64,000 nt of DNA from Gemmatimonadota bacterium (GTDB lineage: Bacteria; Gemmatimonadota; Gemmatimonadetes; Longimicrobiales; Gaopeijiaceae): contig JAJDUP010000035.1 of assembly GCA_022826565.1 (NCBI GenBank), positions 310,001-374,000 of the forward strand. Reading direction: 5' to 3'. The notes below the pieces were generated by a model that made no database searches, had not been told where the DNA came from, and saw only the letters and a list, made by a program, of their open reading frames with translations. Positions 8,610 to 16,850 of this stretch are shown piece after piece. How positions within the stretch are numbered: the first letter of the stretch is position 1; each line of letters starts with the position of its first letter. The translations under genes were made by a program, and so were the position numbers.

Positions 8610-8812
8610 GCCCGGTCGCCTTCACGAGCGACGGTCGCGTCGATCCCGCGCACGAACCCACGCGCGGCCTCGATCGGCTCCAGGGGGATGAGTTCGACAC
8701 GTCCCTTGAAGGGCAGCGCCTGCACCTTCTGGCCCGGATGCAGGTCGAGTTGTTCGCGCACGTCGCGGGGAATGACGACCTGGTAGCGGGCGGAGATGGT
8801 GACGACGGTCAT
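8606..8812 (-). CDS. VapB antitoxin, AbrB/SpoVT fold
   Basis: 68-residue DNA-binding antitoxin. The swapped-hairpin AbrB motif is clear: TISARYQVVIPRDVREQL, then HPGQKVQALPFKGRVELIPL. The C-terminal half (ARGFVRGIDATVAREGDRA) would bind and block the PIN toxin. The ATG at 8812 fits the family start. A longer open frame upstream is merely antisense to the next gene. The stop overlaps the vapC start by four bases, the usual coupling in vapBC pairs. An AT-rich palindrome just upstream (8845-8883) is the likely autoregulatory operator. Confidence 0.88.
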   Translation of the reverse strand: MTVVTISARYQVVIPRDVREQLDLHPGQKVQALPFKGRVELIPLEPIEAARGFVRGIDATVAREGDRA

Positions 8813-8844
8813 GGGTGACTCCGTTGCGTGCAAGACGATAATGT

Positions 8845-8883
8845 GATCAAACGTGTTATTGTAAGACAATATGTGTTTTGATC
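8845..8883 (-). promoter_or_regulatory. vapBC operator/promoter palindrome
   Basis: A 39-base imperfect dyad with outer arms GATCAAA / TTTGATC and an inner pair ATTGT-AAG-ACAAT. It starts 33 bases upstream of the vapB ATG, in an AT-rich patch inside GC-rich DNA. On the minus strand TTACAA followed after 17 bases by TTATCG could serve as -35/-10 boxes, though this is weak. VapB antitoxins usually bind such palindromes to repress their own operon. Confidence 0.6.
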
Positions 8884-9074
8884 GAGAAACCGCAAGACGC
8901 ACCGTATGACACGGGACTCCAGCGGCGCCGGCACCGCCGGACCTCAGCGGTGGCGACGGCGGTCTGGGCACTGCACCTTTGGTGCATGAAACGCACCCCA
9001 CTCCGTCCTGCTCGCAGGGAGGCCTGGCTCCCTCACCGGCAACCACGGCAGCGGCAGCTGTCGTCCATCCCGGC

Positions 9075-11774
9075 ATGAGTGGATCGGGAAGCGTTGCGGC
9101 ATTGAGGCAGGCTGCGCGGCGGTTGGGCCGCGTGTGTCTGGTCGCGCTGCCAGGGTCGGGCGCGGGCGGAATCCTGCAGCTTGCGGCCACACCGGCAGCC
9201 GCCCAGGAGGGCGATGGCTACGCAGCGCTCCGTGCCGGGCGGTACGAAGAGGCCATGCCAGCGCTACGCGGACCCGCCCTCGACGGGGACGGCGCCGCGC
9301 TGGACGGGTGGGTGACGGCGCTGCGCGAGACCGGGGACTACGACGGCGCGGTGGAGGCCGCCGAGCTAGGGGTGGAACGGGGTGTGGGCGGAGCGCGGGC
9401 GCTGCTGGGAGCCGCGCTGATGGATGTGGGGCGCATCGCCGAGGCCCAGGCCGTGCTCGAGGAGGGGGCTGGGGAGGGCGGCGCGGCGGGCGTGGCGGCC
9501 CGCGTCGAACTGGGCATCCTGCTGTACCGCTACGGCGACCGTGCGCGTGCCCGCGACCTCTTCGACGGCTTCATCGACTACTACAATCAGGCGGCCAGTC
9601 TGACGGCGGCCGAACTCACGGCGGTGGGCAGGGCGCTCTTCCACCTTTCCCGCTGGAACTACGAGTACGCGCACGACGCGCTGCGTGCGCTGGACGAAGC
9701 CGTCGCGGCCGGCCCGCTGGATCATTCCGCCCGGCTCGCGACGGCCGAGCTCTTCCTGGAACGCTACGACGCGCGCGAAGCGGCGGCAGCCTTCGGCCGG
9801 ATCCTCGAGGAGAACCCGGCCCACGCGGCCGCGCGTCTGGGGCTGGCCCGGGTCGCGCGGCTGGAGGGGGGCGGCAACCCGCAGGGACAGCTGGAGGCCG
9901 CGCTCGAAATCAACCCGAATCTGGCGGGAGCCCGCACACTGCTCGCGCGGATCCGCCTCATGGACGGGAATCGGGGCGAGGCGCTGGAGGAGGTCGAGCG
10001 CGTCCTCGCGGTGAACGGCAGCGACCTGGAGGCCCTCGGGACGAAGGCCGCGATTCTGCATCTGGGCCACGACGACGCGGGCTCCGAAGCCGTGATGCGG
10101 GAGGTGCGGGCGCTCACCCCGACACCTACGCCGCCGCTCCTGCTCCTCGCCGAGCTGTCCGCCGACCACCGCAAGTACGCGGACGCGCTGGAGTTCGCCC
10201 GCGAGGCGACGGAAGTCGACCCCGGAAGCTGGAGGGCCTGGGGGCTGATGGGGCTCAACCAGGTCCGGCTGGGCCAGGTAGAAGCGGGGCGCGCCAACCT
10301 CGAGACGGCGTTCGAGGGCGATCCCTTCGACCTCTGGTTCAAGAACACGCTCGACCTGCTGGACACTTTCGGCGCGTACCGCATCGTCGAGACGCCGAAC
10401 TTCGACCTGGTGCTGCACGAGTCCGAGGCTGAGCTGCTGGCCCCTTACATGGAGGCGGTGGCCGAACGCGCCTTTGCGGAGATGTCGCGGCGGTATGGTC
10501 AAGTGCCGGACTCCCGGATCCGGGTCGAGGTCTATCCAAGCCACGCCGATTTCTCGGTGCGCACGGTAGGGCTGGTGGGGATCGGGGCGCTGGGCGTGAG
10601 CTTCGGGCCCGCGCTCGCGATCGACTCGCCGGCGGCGCGCGGCCGGGGCGAATTCAACTGGGCCTCGACCCTGTGGCACGAGATCGCTCACTCGTTTCAC
10701 CTGGCGGTGTCCGACCACGAAGTGCCGCGGTGGTTCTCGGAGGGTCTGGCCGTCCACGAGCAGCGCAAGGCCGATCCCCGGTGGGGCCACCAGCCGGGCG
10801 TGGGCTTCATCCGGTCGCTGGCGTCGGGCGAGCTGCGGCCGGTCAGCGAACTCGACCGCGGCTTCTCCAATCCGCGCCACCCGGGCGAGGTGATCGACAG
10901 CTACTACCAGGCGTCGCTTGTCTTCGAGCTGATCGAGGAGCGCCACGGATTCCCGGCGATCGTGGAGATGCTGCGGGCCTACCGGGACGGGGCGACGAAC
11001 GAAGTTGCCTTCGAAATGGCGCTCGGCGTGCAATTGGAGGACTTCGACGGAGACTTCGAGGCTTTCCTGCAGGAACGGTTCACCGCAGCGGTGGAATCGG
11101 TGGGCGGGGAGCCGGCGGAGATGGCCGTGCTGACGCAGCCGCTGGCGATTTCGGACGTGGCCGCCCTCGAGGCCGAGGTGGCCCGCAACCCGGGCCGGTT
11201 CGGACCCCGCATGGCGCTGGGACAGGCGCTGTTCGGTGAAGGGCGCGGCGACGAGGCCGCCGAGCACTTCGAGGCCGCCCTCGACCTCTTCCCTCAGTAC
11301 GGGGGCCCGGACGGCGCACACTGGTACCTCGGCCGGATCCGGCAGGCGGAGGGCGATACGGCGACTGCGATCGAGCACTATCGCTCGCTGTTGCGCCTCA
11401 ACGAGAGCCACTACGACGGGCGCCGCGCTCTCGCCGAAGTGCTCTACGACATCGGCGACCAGACGGGCGCCGCCGAGGCCCTGCGCGACCTCGCACACGT
11501 CCATCCCTACGACATCGAGGACCACGAGCGCCTGTCCCTGCTGATGGAGGCGACCGGCGATCTGGACGCCGCGGTCCTCGAACGGCGGGCGATCCTGGCG
11601 CTTGGTCCGGTCGACCGCGCGACCGCGCACTACGAGGTCGCCCGCCTCCTGCACCGCAAAGGCGATCGCGCCGCGGCCCGGAGCGCGGTCCTCGCGGCGC
11701 TGGAGATCGCGCCGAACTACGAGCTGGCGCTGGACCTGCTGCTGGAGCTGCGCCGCGAGGGGGGTAGGTGGTGA
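9075..11774 (+). CDS. Secreted TPR-flanked gluzincin metalloprotease
   Basis: 899 residues from the ATG at 9075; earlier in-frame GTG codons lack support. A signal-like segment (LGRVCLVALPG to TPAAAQ) is followed by many TPR units in residues of about 40-440, then a zinc metalloprotease core with HEIAH at 535-539 and a glutamate at about 556 in WFSEGLAVHE, the HExxH-17-E spacing of peptidase MA-like gluzincins. More TPRs fill residues 700-899 (ALFGEGRGDEAAEHFEAAL, AEVLYDIGDQTGAAEAL). The repeats probably bind partner or substrate proteins in the periplasm. It is the first gene after the vapBC insertion and runs in the same direction as the MoxR genes; 70 bases separate it from the second DUF4159 gene. 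Confidence 0.87.
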   Translation: MSGSGSVAALRQAARRLGRVCLVALPGSGAGGILQLAATPAAAQEGDGYAALRAGRYEEAMPALRGPALDGDGAALDGWVTALRETGDYDGAVEAAELGVERGVGGARALLGAALMDVGRIAEAQAVLEEGAGEGGAAGVAARVELGILLYRYGDRARARDLFDGFIDYYNQAASLTAAELTAVGRALFHLSRWNYEYAHDALRALDEAVAAGPLDHSARLATAELFLERYDAREAAAAFGRILEENPAHAAARLGLARVARLEGGGNPQGQLEAALEINPNLAGARTLLARIRLMDGNRGEALEEVERVLAVNGSDLEALGTKAAILHLGHDDAGSEAVMREVRALTPTPTPPLLLLAELSADHRKYADALEFAREATEVDPGSWRAWGLMGLNQVRLGQVEAGRANLETAFEGDPFDLWFKNTLDLLDTFGAYRIVETPNFDLVLHESEAELLAPYMEAVAERAFAEMSRRYGQVPDSRIRVEVYPSHADFSVRTVGLVGIGALGVSFGPALAIDSPAARGRGEFNWASTLWHEIAHSFHLAVSDHEVPRWFSEGLAVHEQRKADPRWGHQPGVGFIRSLASGELRPVSELDRGFSNPRHPGEVIDSYYQASLVFELIEERHGFPAIVEMLRAYRDGATNEVAFEMALGVQLEDFDGDFEAFLQERFTAAVESVGGEPAEMAVLTQPLAISDVAALEAEVARNPGRFGPRMALGQALFGEGRGDEAAEHFEAALDLFPQYGGPDGAHWYLGRIRQAEGDTATAIEHYRSLLRLNESHYDGRRALAEVLYDIGDQTGAAEALRDLAHVHPYDIEDHERLSLLMEATGDLDAAVLERRAILALGPVDRATAHYEVARLLHRKGDRAAARSAVLAALEIAPNYELALDLLLELRREGGRW

Positions 11775-11844
11775 GGGTGCCGGACTGCGGCGCGCACCGA
11801 GTTTCAGCTGAAGCGTCGGCGCGTGCAGGGGGAGGGAGCGAGGC

Positions 11845-12660
11845 ATGAGGGGCGTCGCGACCGGAGTGGTCGCCGCAGCTGCGGGTGCAACCCTTTCCCT
11901 CGCAGCCGTGGTCCTTGTCTCACCGCAGGGCGCGGGAGAGGCCGCCGGGCCGGCCGCGTCGCCCTCTTCACCCCCTCAGGTATTCCTCAATGTCCCCTAC
12001 GACGCCGCGTACACCTTCGTCCGCGTGCGCTTCAACAGCGCCAGACGCTCATTCGGCCGGGGATTCGGGCGCGGCGGCGGACCGGGGTGGGCTCACGACT
12101 ATCCGCACGCCGACCAGAACTTCATCAAGATCCTGGACGAGGTGACCCTGCTGGCGCCGAACACCGTTGGCACCAACATCATCGACGCGCACGATCCGGA
12201 GCTGCACCGCTATCCGGTCGCGTACGTCTCCGAGCCCGGCGAGTGGGCGCCGACGCAGGCCGAGGTGGACAACCTGGCCGGCTACCTGCGCAAGGGCGGC
12301 TTCCTGATCCTGGACGACTTCCGGGGGCAGGGCGAATGGAGCCGGGTGGAGGCGGTCTTCAACGTGATCCTGCCGGGGCACCGGTTCCGGCCGCTCGAGC
12401 TGGAGGAGCCGATCTTCAATTCGTTCTTCCAGATCGAGACGCTGGACCTTCCGCCGCCGACCTTTCAGCAGTACCGTCCGCTGTTTCTGGGACTGCACGA
12501 GGACGACGACCCCGACGGCCGCTTGATGGTCATCGCCAACTTCAACAACGACATCGGCGACTACTGGGAGTACTCGGACCTCGGGTACTTTCCTATCGAT
12601 CTCTCTAACGAAGCCTATAAGTTCGGTGTCAATTACGTGATCTACGCGCTGAACCGGTAA
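11845..12660 (+). CDS. DUF4159 domain protein, second copy
   Basis: 271 residues, ATG with a strong GGGAGGGAG Shine-Dalgarno region. A signal peptide (GVVAAAAGATLSLAAVVLV) precedes the domain, whose blocks line up with the copy at 3787: YTFVRVRFNSARRSFGRGF, GWAHDYPHADQNFIKIL, GGFLILDDFRGQGEW, RLMVIANFNNDIGDYWEY and FGVNYVIYALNR. The RGF/RGW repeat-like arginine-glycine stretch is kept in both. It sits directly before moxR, the conserved neighbourhood of this family. The two copies are clearly diverged, so the duplication is old and they may have separate partners. Confidence 0.88.
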   Translation: MRGVATGVVAAAAGATLSLAAVVLVSPQGAGEAAGPAASPSSPPQVFLNVPYDAAYTFVRVRFNSARRSFGRGFGRGGGPGWAHDYPHADQNFIKILDEVTLLAPNTVGTNIIDAHDPELHRYPVAYVSEPGEWAPTQAEVDNLAGYLRKGGFLILDDFRGQGEWSRVEAVFNVILPGHRFRPLELEEPIFNSFFQIETLDLPPPTFQQYRPLFLGLHEDDDPDGRLMVIANFNNDIGDYWEYSDLGYFPIDLSNEAYKFGVNYVIYALNR

Positions 12661-12694
12661 GCGCCGGCGAACACCGGCGAGAAGAGGTGACCCC

Positions 12695-13729
12695 TTGTCC
12701 ACTACGACCCTGACGACCCCCCAAGCCGAGCCCCTGGCCGACGTCGCCCTCGCCGAGCGCATCCAGGAGGGGCGCGAGAAGATCCTCTCCGAGGTCCGCA
12801 AGATCATCATCGGGCAGGAGGAGGCGGTGGAGCACGTGTTGCTCACCCTGCTGGTGGGGGGCAACAGCCTGATCGTGGGTGTGCCGGGGCTGGCCAAGAC
12901 GCTGCTGATCCACTCGATCGCGCAGGTGCTGGACCTGAACTTCTCGCGCATCCAGTTCACGCCGGACCTGATGCCGTCGGACATCACGGGGACGGACATC
13001 ATCCAGCAGCGGGAAGACGGCACGCGCGGGCTGGAGTTCGCGCCCGGGCCGATCTTCGCGAACGTGGTGCTCGCCGACGAGATCAACCGGACGCCGCCGA
13101 AGACCCAGGCCGCGCTGCTCGAGGCGATGCAGGAGCACCGCGTCACCGTGCAGGCGAACACCTACGAGCTCGCGCCGCCGTTCTACGTCTTCGCGACCCA
13201 GAACCCGATCGAGCTGGAGGGGACCTACCCGCTGCCCGAGGCGCAGCTGGACCGGTTCATGTTCCACATCCGCATGGACCATCTCGAGGAGGACGAGGAG
13301 ATGGAGGTGGTGCGGGAGACGACCGACGAGGTCGAGCCCGAGCTGAGCGCGGTGGTGTCGCGCGACGACATGATCGCGTTCCAGGACCTGGTGCGGCGCG
13401 TGCCGGTGTCGGAGCCGGTGATGCGCTACGCCGTCGGCCTGGTGCGCGCCAGCCGGCCCAATCCGAACGGCGGCCTCGACTTCATCAAGAAGTGGGTTGC
13501 GCACGGGGCCAGCGTGCGGGCTGCCCAGTACCTGATTCTGGGGGGGAAGGCGCGTGCGCTGACGCAGGGACGGCTGACGGTGAGCTTCGAAGACATCCGG
13601 GCGCTGGCGCTGCCGGTCATGCGGCACCGCATCCTTACGAATTTCCATGCGGAATCCGAGGGGCGGACGACGGACGAGCTGGTGGAGATGCTGCTGGGCG
13701 CGGTGCCGATGCCCAGGTCGGGGATGTAG
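12695..13729 (+). CDS. MoxR-family AAA+ ATPase
   Basis: 344 residues. Walker A GVPGLAKT at 62-69, Walker B VVLADE at 124-129 followed by INRTPPKTQAALLEAMQE, sensor ATQNPIELEGTYPLPEAQLDRF, and the C-terminal lid with NPNGGLDFIKKWV and GASVRAAQYL. MoxR ATPases act as chaperones that activate or insert metals into partner complexes, and pair with vWA proteins. The start is a TTG at 12695 with a good GAAGAGGTGA ribosome site 5 bases upstream; no ATG fits as well. The DUF58, BatA and DUF4175-like genes follow in order, the canonical cluster. Confidence 0.95.
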   Translation: MSTTTLTTPQAEPLADVALAERIQEGREKILSEVRKIIIGQEEAVEHVLLTLLVGGNSLIVGVPGLAKTLLIHSIAQVLDLNFSRIQFTPDLMPSDITGTDIIQQREDGTRGLEFAPGPIFANVVLADEINRTPPKTQAALLEAMQEHRVTVQANTYELAPPFYVFATQNPIELEGTYPLPEAQLDRFMFHIRMDHLEEDEEMEVVRETTDEVEPELSAVVSRDDMIAFQDLVRRVPVSEPVMRYAVGLVRASRPNPNGGLDFIKKWVAHGASVRAAQYLILGGKARALTQGRLTVSFEDIRALALPVMRHRILTNFHAESEGRTTDELVEMLLGAVPMPRSGM

Positions 13730-13790
13730 GGAGCGGGTGAGCAGGGTGCCCGCCCTCGTGTCCGCGACCACTGGCCGGGTGTAGTTCGCC

Positions 13791-14738
13791 ATGGCCGCGA
13801 AGGGCTCCCGCTCGCCGCGCGCGTCGTTCCTCGACCCCGTCATCCTGGCGAGGATCGATAATCTGCAGCTGCTGGCGCGCACCGTGGTCGAGGGCTTCAT
13901 GCAGGGGATCCACCGCTCGCCCTTTCTGGGGGTGAGCATGGACTTCGCCGAGCACCGCCCCTACATGCCCGGCGACGACATCCGCAGGATCGACTGGCGG
14001 CTCTTCGCCCGCACCGACCGCTTCTACATCAAGCAGTTCGAGGCCGAGACGAACGCCGACGTGTGTTTCCTGCTGGACGTCTCCGCTTCGATGGGGTACG
14101 GCTCCGGCGACATCACCAAGCTGGACTACGGACGCTTCCTGACCGCGAGCCTGGCGTACTTTTCCGCCGGGCAGAAGGACCGGGTCGGACTGTACGCGTT
14201 CGATAGCGATGTGGTGGAGCACGTGCGGCCCTCTGCGGCCCACCTCGACAAGGTTCTGCACGCGGTGGCGCGGGTGAAGGCGCAGCGGGAGGGCAGCTGG
14301 GACCGGCCGCTGGCGCGGGTCGGGAGCACCTTCCGCCGCCGCGGTATCCTGGTGGTCGTGTCGGACTTCTACCACGACCCCGACGAGATCTCGGAGAGGC
14401 TGGGCTTCTTCCGCGCGCAGGGGAGCGATGTGGTGGCCTTCCACATCCTCGATCCCGCCGAGATCGACTTCCCCTTCGTGCAGGCGGCCAACTTCCAGGA
14501 CCTGGAAACGCGGGAGCTCCTTCCGGTGAAGCCCGAGAAGCTGGCCGGCGCGTACCAGGAGCAGGTCAGCGCGCACATCGACGCGCTTGGCAAGCTCTTC
14601 GGCAAACAACAGGTAGACTACGTGCTCCTCAACTCGGCCGAACCGCTGGACGAGGCGCTGTACGCGTATCTCATGTTCCGCCAGCACCGGCGCGGCGGTT
14701 CCGACCCGGCCCGGATGGCGCAGGCCGGGACCGGGTAG
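13791..14738 (+). CDS. DUF58 domain protein with vWA fold
   Basis: 315 residues. The DUF58 signature HRPYMPGDDIRRIDWRLFAR lies near 55-74, followed by a vWA metal site in FLLDVSASMGYG (D96, S98, S100) and GILVVVSDFYHDP. Partner of MoxR in the standard operon, cytoplasmic or membrane-associated; its role is probably to receive MoxR-driven remodelling. It starts with ATG 61 bases after moxR and ends 6 bases before the BatA gene, so the two are coupled. Confidence 0.93.
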   Translation: MAAKGSRSPRASFLDPVILARIDNLQLLARTVVEGFMQGIHRSPFLGVSMDFAEHRPYMPGDDIRRIDWRLFARTDRFYIKQFEAETNADVCFLLDVSASMGYGSGDITKLDYGRFLTASLAYFSAGQKDRVGLYAFDSDVVEHVRPSAAHLDKVLHAVARVKAQREGSWDRPLARVGSTFRRRGILVVVSDFYHDPDEISERLGFFRAQGSDVVAFHILDPAEIDFPFVQAANFQDLETRELLPVKPEKLAGAYQEQVSAHIDALGKLFGKQQVDYVLLNSAEPLDEALYAYLMFRQHRRGGSDPARMAQAGTG

Positions 14739-14744
14739 CTGCAC

Positions 14745-16850
14745 GTGAGTTTCCTGACCCCGCTGTTCCTGATCGCGCTGGCGGGGCTCGTGGGTCCGAT
14801 TCTGCTGCACCTGACGCGGCAGGAGCGGGGCAGGCCCGTGCGGTTTCCCTCGCTGATGTTCCTGGAGAGGATCCCGTTCCAGGAGAAGTCGCGGCGCCGG
14901 ATCCGGCACTGGCTGCTGCTGATCATGCGGCTGGCGGCGCTGGGGCTGTTGATCGCGGCCTTCGCGCGTCCGTTTGTGCGCGGGGGGCGGCTGGCGGCGG
15001 TGGGCGGGCCGGCGGCCGAGGAGGTGGTCATCATGCTCGACCGCTCCTGGTCGATGGAGATGGGCAGCAACTGGGACGAAGCGGTGTCGCGGGCGCGGTC
15101 GGTGGTGGGTGCGCTCCGGCCCCGCGACCGCGTGTCGCTGATCGCCTTCTCGGAGACGCCGACGCTGCTGCATCGCTCGATCTCCGAACCCGCTCGAATC
15201 AACGCCGCCCTGGACACCCTGAGCACCACCTCCCTGGCGACGCGCTTCGCGCCGGCGGTCAAGCTGGCCGCGTCCACGCTCGCCGCGTCTAACCTGCCCC
15301 GGCAGCGGGTGGTGCTGATCAGCGATTTCCAGCGCACCGGGTGGCGCCCCGACCCCGATGCAACGCTGCCGGAGGGAGTTGTTGTCGAAAGCGTGGTGAT
15401 CGGGGGGGAGGAGTCGGCGAATCTGGCGCTGGTCGATCTGGAGCTGGGGCGGCAGGGCGCCGGAGCGCGGGAGCGGGTGACGGTGGGGGCGCGCGTGGTG
15501 AATACCGGCGAGGAAGAGGTAGCGGTGGACGTGTTGCTGGCGATCGACGAGATCGAGGTCGAGACGGCCACGGTGACGGTGCCGGGGGGCGGGGCGGCGG
15601 CGGTGGGGTTCGCGCCGTTCACGCTGACGGCGCCGTTCACGCGCGGTGAACTCCGCCTTGCGGAAGCGGCGGACGGGGGACTGGAGCAGGACAACACGCT
15701 GAGCTTCGTGGCCTCGCCGGGGGGTGACCTGGGGGTGGTGATCGCCGATCCGCTGGGGCCGGGCGACTCGAATCTGTATCTGCGCGGGGCGCTGGAGATC
15801 GCCGAGGGGGCGGGATTCGCGGCGGGCGTGGCGCGGTCGGTGCCGGACGAGGACCGGCTGGCCGGGACCGAGGTGGTGATCCTGAACGGGGGGGCTTTCC
15901 CGGGCGGGGCCGCGGGCGACCGGCTGCGCGCCTTCGTGGAGGGGGGCGGCGGGCTGCTCTTCGTACTCGGGGAGCGCTCGACGGTGCCGGCGGTGCACGC
16001 GGACTTCCTTCCCGCGGCTGTCGGGGGAGTAGTCGAGGGCGGCGGAGAGCGGCATCTCGGGTTCGTCGACTACGACCATGCCGTGTTCGAGGCGTTTCGC
16101 GGGCCGCGGTCGGGGGACTTTTCGCGGGCTTCGTTTTACCGGACACGCGCCCTGACGGTCACCGACGGCGAGGTGCTGGCCCGCTTCGACGACGGGTCGG
16201 CGGCGCTGGTCGAGGGGCGCCGCGGGCAGGGCCGCGTGATGATCTGGGCGACCGGACTCGACCGGTTCTGGAACAACCTGGCGCTGCAATCCGTCTATCT
16301 GCCCTTCGTGCACAGGGTGACCTGGCACCTGGGCGGGCGCGGTGAAGTGCCGGCGTGGCACCTGGCCGGCTCGACGGTCAACGTGGCCGGTCTGGCCGAG
16401 TCGGCGGGCGTGCTCGAGATCCCGGAGGGCGCGGTGGCGATGGAGCCGGGAGGCGGTTCGGTGCCGCTGGGTGGCGGCGAGTCGGTCCTGCGGCTCGACC
16501 GGCGCGGGATCTGGGAAATCCGTCCACCGGGACAGCGACCCGACCATCCGCTTGCCCTGGCGGTGAATGTGGACGTGGCCGAGTCGGATCTGACGCAGCT
16601 GGACGTGGAGGCGTTCCAGGCGGCGGTGGGGGGTGCGGCAACGCTGGTGGACGGGGGCGAGGGGTCCGGCGAGGGAGAGGCGACGGCCGACATCGCCGGC
16701 GAAGACTTCGAGAAGAGCCAGGCGTTCTGGCGCTATATTCTGGCTGCGGTCTTTCTGCTGATGGCTTCGGAGACCATGTTGTCGAATCGGCTGTCGCGCG
16801 ACCGTATCAAGGAGGGGGAACATGTCACGGACGGGCAACCGGCGCTCTGA
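14745..16850 (+). CDS. BatA-type membrane protein with vWA domain
   Basis: 701 residues from a GTG. The N-terminal BatA module has two membrane helices (FLTPLFLIALAGLVGPILL, HWLLLIMRLAALGLLIAAFA) joined by the basic RPVRFPSLMFLERIPF loop. The vWA metal site VVIMLDRSWSM (D99, S101, S103) and VVLISDFQRT are intact. A large extracytoplasmic part includes a GATase-like segment (LAGTEVVILNGGAFPGG, FVEGGGGLLFVLGERS) and ends in a membrane helix (YILAAVFLLMASETML). The plan resembles the vWA protein at 4798. It overlaps the next gene by 29 bases. Confidence 0.9.
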   Translation: MSFLTPLFLIALAGLVGPILLHLTRQERGRPVRFPSLMFLERIPFQEKSRRRIRHWLLLIMRLAALGLLIAAFARPFVRGGRLAAVGGPAAEEVVIMLDRSWSMEMGSNWDEAVSRARSVVGALRPRDRVSLIAFSETPTLLHRSISEPARINAALDTLSTTSLATRFAPAVKLAASTLAASNLPRQRVVLISDFQRTGWRPDPDATLPEGVVVESVVIGGEESANLALVDLELGRQGAGARERVTVGARVVNTGEEEVAVDVLLAIDEIEVETATVTVPGGGAAAVGFAPFTLTAPFTRGELRLAEAADGGLEQDNTLSFVASPGGDLGVVIADPLGPGDSNLYLRGALEIAEGAGFAAGVARSVPDEDRLAGTEVVILNGGAFPGGAAGDRLRAFVEGGGGLLFVLGERSTVPAVHADFLPAAVGGVVEGGGERHLGFVDYDHAVFEAFRGPRSGDFSRASFYRTRALTVTDGEVLARFDDGSAALVEGRRGQGRVMIWATGLDRFWNNLALQSVYLPFVHRVTWHLGGRGEVPAWHLAGSTVNVAGLAESAGVLEIPEGAVAMEPGGGSVPLGGGESVLRLDRRGIWEIRPPGQRPDHPLALAVNVDVAESDLTQLDVEAFQAAVGGAATLVDGGEGSGEGEATADIAGEDFEKSQAFWRYILAAVFLLMASETMLSNRLSRDRIKEGEHVTDGQPAL

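Noticed and set aside
9366..11846. Minus-strand open frame of about 826 codons
   Set aside because: Opposite the TPR gluzincin; repetitive R/H/V/Q composition, no domain.
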